From: Verrucomicrobiales bacterium
GTDB taxonomy: Bacteria; Verrucomicrobiota; Verrucomicrobiia; Limisphaerales; Palsa-1400
Direction of reading: 5' to 3'
Assembly (NCBI GenBank): GCA_028293405.1
Contig: JAQGOW010000200.1
Coordinates: 1-5,285, forward strand
DNA length: 5,285 bases
Shown here: in pieces, positions 1-5,285 of the stretch
Numbering within the stretch: position 1 is the first letter of the stretch
How the letters are laid out: the number at the start of each line of letters is the position of its first letter
Notes under the pieces: generated by a model
The model's input: only the letters and a program-made list of their open reading frames with translations
Told to the model about the DNA's origin: nothing
Database searches by the model: none
Program-made: the position numbers and the translations under genes

Positions 1-1
1 A

Positions 2-1992
<1,991 letters not shown>

Positions 1993-1996
<4 letters not shown>

Positions 1997-2031
1997 ATGC
2001 CCAAACGTCTAACAAGAAGGAAAGAACATGA
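1993..2031 (+). CDS. Possible 12-codon coupling mini-cistron
   Basis: An ATG at 1993 overlaps the efflux stop codon as ATGA (1993-1996). It opens a 12-residue frame, MNAQTSNKKERT, that ends at a TGA (2029-2031) overlapping the sigma-factor ATG as a second ATGA (2028-2031). The small frame contains the sigma gene's ribosome-binding site. Such double overlaps are typical of translational coupling, so ribosomes finishing the efflux gene could pass through to the sigma start. The peptide resembles nothing I recognise and may be only a relay or chance, since short frames of this size are common. Confidence that it is translated is low. Confidence 0.25.
2014..2024 (+). promoter_or_regulatory. Ribosome-binding site of the sigma-factor gene
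   Basis: A purine-rich stretch (AAGAAGGAAAG) contains an AAGGA core at 2017-2021, six bases before the ATG at 2028. It is the clearest Shine-Dalgarno sequence in the window and supports that start. Confidence 0.7.
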
Positions 2032-2957
2032 AAACTAAGTTGAGCAAGCCCCGCATCTTGAAGCCCCGAAAGGTGCTCGAAACGAAAACAGGAACGGACA
2101 ACGCTGCGGCGGCGATTGTCCCAGACGCGAGCTATTCGCACGACGCGTATAATCTGTATATGCGCGAAGTCGGCGAGACCCCGCTCTTAACCAAGGCGGA
2201 AGAGGTGCAACTCGCGAAACGCATCAAGAAAGGCGACAAAGCCGCGCGTGAACAAATGATCAAGGCGAACCTGCGCCTGGTCGTGAAGATCGCTCGTGAT
2301 TATGAAAATTACGGCGTGCCGCTGCTCGACCTCATCAACGAAGGAAATATTGGTTTGATGAAGGGCGTGGAACGTTTTAATCCGAATAAAGGCGCGAAGC
2401 TTTCGACATACGCTGCGTGGTGGATAAAGCAAGCGATCAAGCGTGCGCTCGCGAACCAATCAAAAACGATTCGTTTGCCGGTGCACGTTGTAGATAAGTT
2501 GCTGCACATCCGTCGCGCGGAAGCGAAGTTGCAGGACGTGTTCGGACGCGAACCTACTGACGAGGAAGTGGGCGCCGAAGTTGCGTTGCCGGCCCGTCGT
2601 GTTGCGCAATATCGCAAGGCGTCGGTGCGGCCGCAGTCACTAGACGCTCCGATCTCGGAAGGCGACGAAGCGAGAATAGCTGACGTTGTAGCTGACGCGA
2701 ACGCCGGAACGCCGTACCAGGACCTGGAAGGTAAAACGAACGTGAACATGATTCACGATCTGTTGCCGAGCCTTGATGCGCGCGAGCAAGCGATCTTGCG
2801 CCAACGTTTCGGCCTTGGCGGCACTGACGAAAAGACGCTTGAAGAATTGGGCGACGAATTCGGTGTCACGCGCGAGCGCATCCGCCAGATTCAGGAAATG
2901 GCGATGGCGAAGTTGCGCCGCAAAATTGAGAAGCTCGAGACTGTAGTGGTCGAGTAA
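2028..2957 (+). CDS. Sigma-70 family RNA polymerase sigma factor (RpoD/RpoS-like, no region 1.1)
   Basis: This is a 309-residue primary-type sigma factor that directs RNA polymerase to promoters. After a basic tail (residues 1-20) come region 1.2 (about 38-72, 'YNLYMREVGETPLLT'), region 2 (81-151, 'LINEGNIGLMKGVERF'), region 3 (about 152-200), the region 3.2 finger (203-229, 'SLDAPISEGDEARIADVV') and region 4 (239-302). Promoter-melting residues Y128, W131 and W132 match E. coli RpoD Y430, W433 and W434, and -10 contact Q135 matches Q437. RpoD T440 is Lys138 here, F427 is Leu125 and R436 is Lys134. H153 and D156 match the extended -10 contacts H455 and E458 (conservative Glu to Asp). The -35 helix 'VTRERIRQIQ' (280-289) keeps RpoD R584, E585, R588 and Q589. 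Region 1.1 and the large non-conserved insert of RpoD are missing, which suggests a group 2 (alternative, RpoS-like) factor rather than the housekeeping one. No anti-sigma gene is visible. There is no terminator and no convincing promoter between it and the efflux gene, so cotranscription is likely. Confidence 0.95.
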   Translation: MKTKLSKPRILKPRKVLETKTGTDNAAAAIVPDASYSHDAYNLYMREVGETPLLTKAEEVQLAKRIKKGDKAAREQMIKANLRLVVKIARDYENYGVPLLDLINEGNIGLMKGVERFNPNKGAKLSTYAAWWIKQAIKRALANQSKTIRLPVHVVDKLLHIRRAEAKLQDVFGREPTDEEVGAEVALPARRVAQYRKASVRPQSLDAPISEGDEARIADVVADANAGTPYQDLEGKTNVNMIHDLLPSLDAREQAILRQRFGLGGTDEKTLEELGDEFGVTRERIRQIQEMAMAKLRRKIEKLETVVVE

Positions 2958-2969
2958 ATCGGACCGATT
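2957..2969. repeat. Short palindrome just after the sigma stop codon
   Basis: AATCGG and CCGATT face each other around a single A, starting on the last base of the sigma stop codon. It is too tight for a strong hairpin (five pairs around a three-base loop at best). It could be a small protein-binding site or chance. Confidence 0.25.
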
Positions 2970-2974
2970 AACAC

Positions 2975-3015
2975 TCGGCGTCAGTGGCTTAGTGCCGCTG
3001 ACGCCGATTTTTTTT
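2975..3015 (+). terminator. Strong rho-independent terminator after the sigma-factor gene
   Basis: The left arm at 2975-2988 (TCGGCGTCAGTGGC) pairs with the right arm at 2994-3007. This gives a 14-pair GC-rich stem with one G-U wobble and a five-base loop (TTAGT, 2989-2993). Eight T residues follow at once (3008-3015). It begins 18 bases after the sigma stop codon and separates the efflux/sigma unit from the protease gene. There is no matching A-run on the left flank, so it acts on the + strand only. Confidence 0.95.
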
Positions 3016-3040
3016 CCGATGCGACAAAGCCATTTCCGGT

Positions 3041-3070
3041 TTGAGTGAAAGGCCCGAAAACTGCTATAAT
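3041..3070 (+). promoter_or_regulatory. Sigma-70 promoter with extended -10 for the metalloprotease gene
   Basis: A perfect TATAAT lies at 3065-3070, preceded by TGC (3062-3064), which makes it an extended -10 element. A TTGAGT at 3041-3046 matches four of six -35 bases, with an 18-base spacer. Transcription would begin near 3077-3081, right after the upstream terminator and almost on the proposed TTG start of the protease. The message would thus be leaderless or nearly so. Confidence 0.75.
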
Positions 3071-3077
3071 CCGAGTC

Positions 3078-5285
3078 TTGAATAAGAGTATTTCAGCGCT
3101 TTTGGCTTTCTTCTGTTTGGTATTAACAGCTTCTTTTGGCGATGCTGCAAATCTTCTGCTTGATGCACCTGCGCCAATGCGCATTAAGGTGGTCAAAGGA
3201 TCAAAACGTCATCGATACGTAAAACTTAATCCCACGTTGACGAGCCAATTGGCGACGGCCGGTTCGCAATTTGATTTGCCATTGTTTGATGGGGAACAGG
3301 CTGCACTACGCGTTTATTCGGCAACAGGTTCGCCGGGCAACACAAACTCGTTCGTGGTCCGCTGTTCGGTTGTGGGCAAGGCTTTAAACCGCTTGATTCT
3401 GGTTCGCGAAAACGGAGCGTTTGCTGGCACCTACGCGACGGCGGACGGACGGCAGTTTCAGATCGGCACTGCGAGTGGGGATTTGCATTACTTGAGTGAG
3501 GTCGATCCTGCGGAGATGGCGACGTGTGGTGTCAAAGGGAAGACTCCCCCAACGCCGGTTTACTACAAGTCGCCAGATTCATCAGCGCCGGCAGCTTCCG
3601 GGTCAAAGGCTGGCGCGCAATTATTTAGTGCATCAAGAACGGCGAGCATAACAACGGCAAAACCGACGTTGGATTTGGTGGTCATTTACACAGCGGATTT
3701 GATGAACTACGCAGGCGGGGTCGATGCGATGAACGCCAAAATCAAACTGGCGCTTGCCGAAGGGCAGGAGGCTTTGGATAACAGCGAGGTGAATGTTCGC
3801 CTGCGGTTGGTCCACACCGAGTTGACCAGCTACAATGAAACCGGAAACCTCGATACGGATCTCACTCGGTTGGCCGCACCAAAGGACGGCTACATGGACG
3901 ATGCAATTGTTGCGCGAGATAAATATCGTGCCGATGTTTTGTCACTTTGGGTTGATGCCTCGACGAGTTCGGCCCAGGGAACTCTCACAGGTCTAGCCTA
4001 TCAATTATTGCCGGGTTCGACGATTTACACTTACAACGTCATTTACGGCAGGCTCGCAATAGGGACTTACATCCCGGTGCACGAAATCGGTCACAATTTC
4101 GGGTGCGATCACGAACCTGAATTTTCATCGTCGACCCCGCTTTATCCGTACGCGCACGCCTACTTTTTCCAATCCGCCGACGGTTTTGAGCAGCACGAGA
4201 CGGTGATGACCGCCAGCGCGCATAGTCCACAACGGAACCCCCCTTATTTTTCAAACCCGAACGTGTTTTATGACAATGGCAGCGGCCCAGTTCCAACCGG
4301 CACGAGCAGTAACAACAACGCGCTCGTGATCAATAACACCGTTGCGAAGCTCACGGCATTCCGCGTGGCCCCGGGTCTCGGTGAAGCGCTGGATGCGCCA
4401 ACGATCAATTGGACCAGCGGCGGCGATGTGCCGTGGTTTTGGCAACCGGGCACGACGCACGACGGCAGTGACGCCGCGCAGAGCGGTGCGATAGTGGCGA
4501 ACCAATCATCGTCGTTGCAGGGAACGGTCACCGGTCCGGCGCGCCTGTCGTTTTGGTGGAATGTCGCGAGCGAACAGGCCGGTGATTTTCTTTCGTTTTC
4601 CATTGATGGCGTCCAGCAGTGGTCGGCGAGCGGCGCTGGCACTTGGACGCAAGAAAAGTATTTTATCCCGTCGGGCAGCCACACCATTCAATGGGTTTAC
4701 AGTAAAAATGGCTCGGTCGATACAGGAGCAGACGCCGCGTGGTTCGATCAAGTGCAACTAACGCCGCTGAAACTGCCGACCGTCACAATCACGGCTCCAG
4801 CGGCAAATGCGCGCGTGTTCAATCCAAACCTCACCGTCACCGGTACCGCCAGAGACGACGTGCAGGTCGATCACGTTGAATATCAACTGCAGAATTCCTC
4901 CGGCGAGTCGGGTTGGCAAATTGCGAGCGGCCTAACCAACTGGTCTGCAACACTGACGCTCGTGCCGGGCACCAACACGATTACGGCACGTGCGATTGGT
5001 TATGGGCTGCAAACGTCACTACACGTTTCACGCAGCTTTTTTTATGTGGTCACGAATATGTTGACCGTCGGAACGAATGGACTCGGTAAATTTACGCCGA
5101 GTCTGGATGGAAAGTTTTTGGAAATTGGTCGTCGCTATACGATTACGGCGATGGCTTCCAACAATTGGGTGTTCTCCAATTGGAGCGGGTCCATCAGCTC
5201 GAATGCCGCCATTCTCAACTTTCTCATGCAACCGAACATGGTGCTGACTGGCAATTTCGTTACCAATCCGTTCATCCCGGTCAAA
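3078..5285 (+). CDS. Secreted metzincin zinc metalloprotease, M12/reprolysin-like, multidomain (3' partial)
   Basis: The frame is open to the right edge with no stop; 736 residues are visible. The TTG at 3078 gives a clean signal peptide (N2, K3, hydrophobic core 7-18, likely cut near A23). A GTG at 3045 is the only longer start (a TGA precedes it), but it lies upstream of the predicted transcript start. An ATG at 3177 would lose the signal. Residues about 24-197 look like a propeptide, with C150 in 'ATCGVKG', similar to the ADAM cysteine switch. The catalytic domain (about 198-429) starts 'LDLVVIYTADL'. It carries the zinc motif HEIGHNFGCDH (335-345: ligands H335, H339 and H345, catalytic E336, turn G342), a Met-turn at M377 ('ETVMTASAH') and the family's 'PYFSNPNV'. 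Next come a beta-rich module (about 434-562, 'GEALD', 'SFWWNVASE', 'DAAWFDQV'), an Ig-like domain (about 566-660, 'PTVTITAPA', 'VTGTARDD', 'PGTNTITARA') and an InlB-B-type repeat (about 662-729, 'WVFSNWSG'). It probably degrades extracellular protein; the substrate is unknown. The gene has its own promoter, so it is not part of the efflux unit. Confidence 0.9.
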   Translation, partial: MNKSISALLAFFCLVLTASFGDAANLLLDAPAPMRIKVVKGSKRHRYVKLNPTLTSQLATAGSQFDLPLFDGEQAALRVYSATGSPGNTNSFVVRCSVVGKALNRLILVRENGAFAGTYATADGRQFQIGTASGDLHYLSEVDPAEMATCGVKGKTPPTPVYYKSPDSSAPAASGSKAGAQLFSASRTASITTAKPTLDLVVIYTADLMNYAGGVDAMNAKIKLALAEGQEALDNSEVNVRLRLVHTELTSYNETGNLDTDLTRLAAPKDGYMDDAIVARDKYRADVLSLWVDASTSSAQGTLTGLAYQLLPGSTIYTYNVIYGRLAIGTYIPVHEIGHNFGCDHEPEFSSSTPLYPYAHAYFFQSADGFEQHETVMTASAHSPQRNPPYFSNPNVFYDNGSGPVPTGTSSNNNALVINNTVAKLTAFRVAPGLGEALDAPTINWTSGGDVPWFWQPGTTHDGSDAAQSGAIVANQSSSLQGTVTGPARLSFWWNVASEQAGDFLSFSIDGVQQWSASGAGTWTQEKYFIPSGSHTIQWVYSKNGSVDTGADAAWFDQVQLTPLKLPTVTITAPAANARVFNPNLTVTGTARDDVQVDHVEYQLQNSSGESGWQIASGLTNWSATLTLVPGTNTITARAIGYGLQTSLHVSRSFFYVVTNMLTVGTNGLGKFTPSLDGKFLEIGRRYTITAMASNNWVFSNWSGSISSNAAILNFLMQPNMVLTGNFVTNPFIPVK

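Noticed and set aside
3045..3047. GTG as the protease start
   Set aside because: It lies between the -35 and -10 elements of the predicted promoter, lacks a ribosome-binding site and adds 11 residues before an already good signal peptide. It remains the main alternative if the promoter is wrong.
3102..3119. Lipoprotein signal around Cys13 of the protease
   Set aside because: The residues before the cysteine are A-F-F, which does not fit a lipobox; an ordinary signal peptidase I cut near A23 fits better.
3633..3815. 60-codon minus-strand frame in the protease gene
   Set aside because: It is opposite the start of the catalytic domain and has no start-site signals or family resemblance.

Overview
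This window most likely comes from a Gram-negative bacterium of the Verrucomicrobiota, possibly the Pedosphaera/Limisphaerales type. That placement is an inference. It rests on the domain style of the right-hand gene: a secreted metzincin protease, then a jelly-roll-like module with the 'GEALD…W' and 'DAAW.DQV' signatures, an Ig-like module and an InlB-B-type repeat ending in 'NPFIPVK'. An RND/outer-membrane efflux pump shows an outer membrane is present. Base composition is moderate and looks even by eye across the window. No tRNA, rRNA, CRISPR or insertion sequence was found.

All three main genes are on the + strand. (1) Positions 2-1996 are the 3' part of an efflux gene whose reading frame is already open at the left edge. 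It encodes the C-terminal membrane half of an HAE1/AcrB-type RND pump, continuing in frame into a complete NodT/OprM-type outer-membrane channel. The join contains a signal-peptide-like segment. (2) At 2028-2957, 31 bases downstream and with no terminator between, lies a compact 309-residue sigma-70 factor lacking region 1.1. A 12-codon reading frame bridges the gap and overlaps the neighbouring stop and start by ATGA on each side. A strong intrinsic terminator at 2975-3015 closes this unit. (3) A near-consensus extended -10 promoter at 3041-3070 appears to drive a separate gene from about 3078 to beyond the right edge. It encodes a secreted, multidomain zinc metalloprotease with a likely cysteine-switch propeptide.

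Functionally, the left unit couples a drug or solvent efflux pump (inner-membrane pump and outer-membrane channel in one polypeptide) to an alternative sigma factor. The right unit is an independent exported hydrolase. The most unusual points are the RND-channel fusion with an internal signal peptidase site, the coupled mini-cistron before the sigma gene, and a protease promoter so close to the start codon that the mRNA would have almost no leader. The protease gene has no stop codon inside the window, so its C-terminus is unknown.
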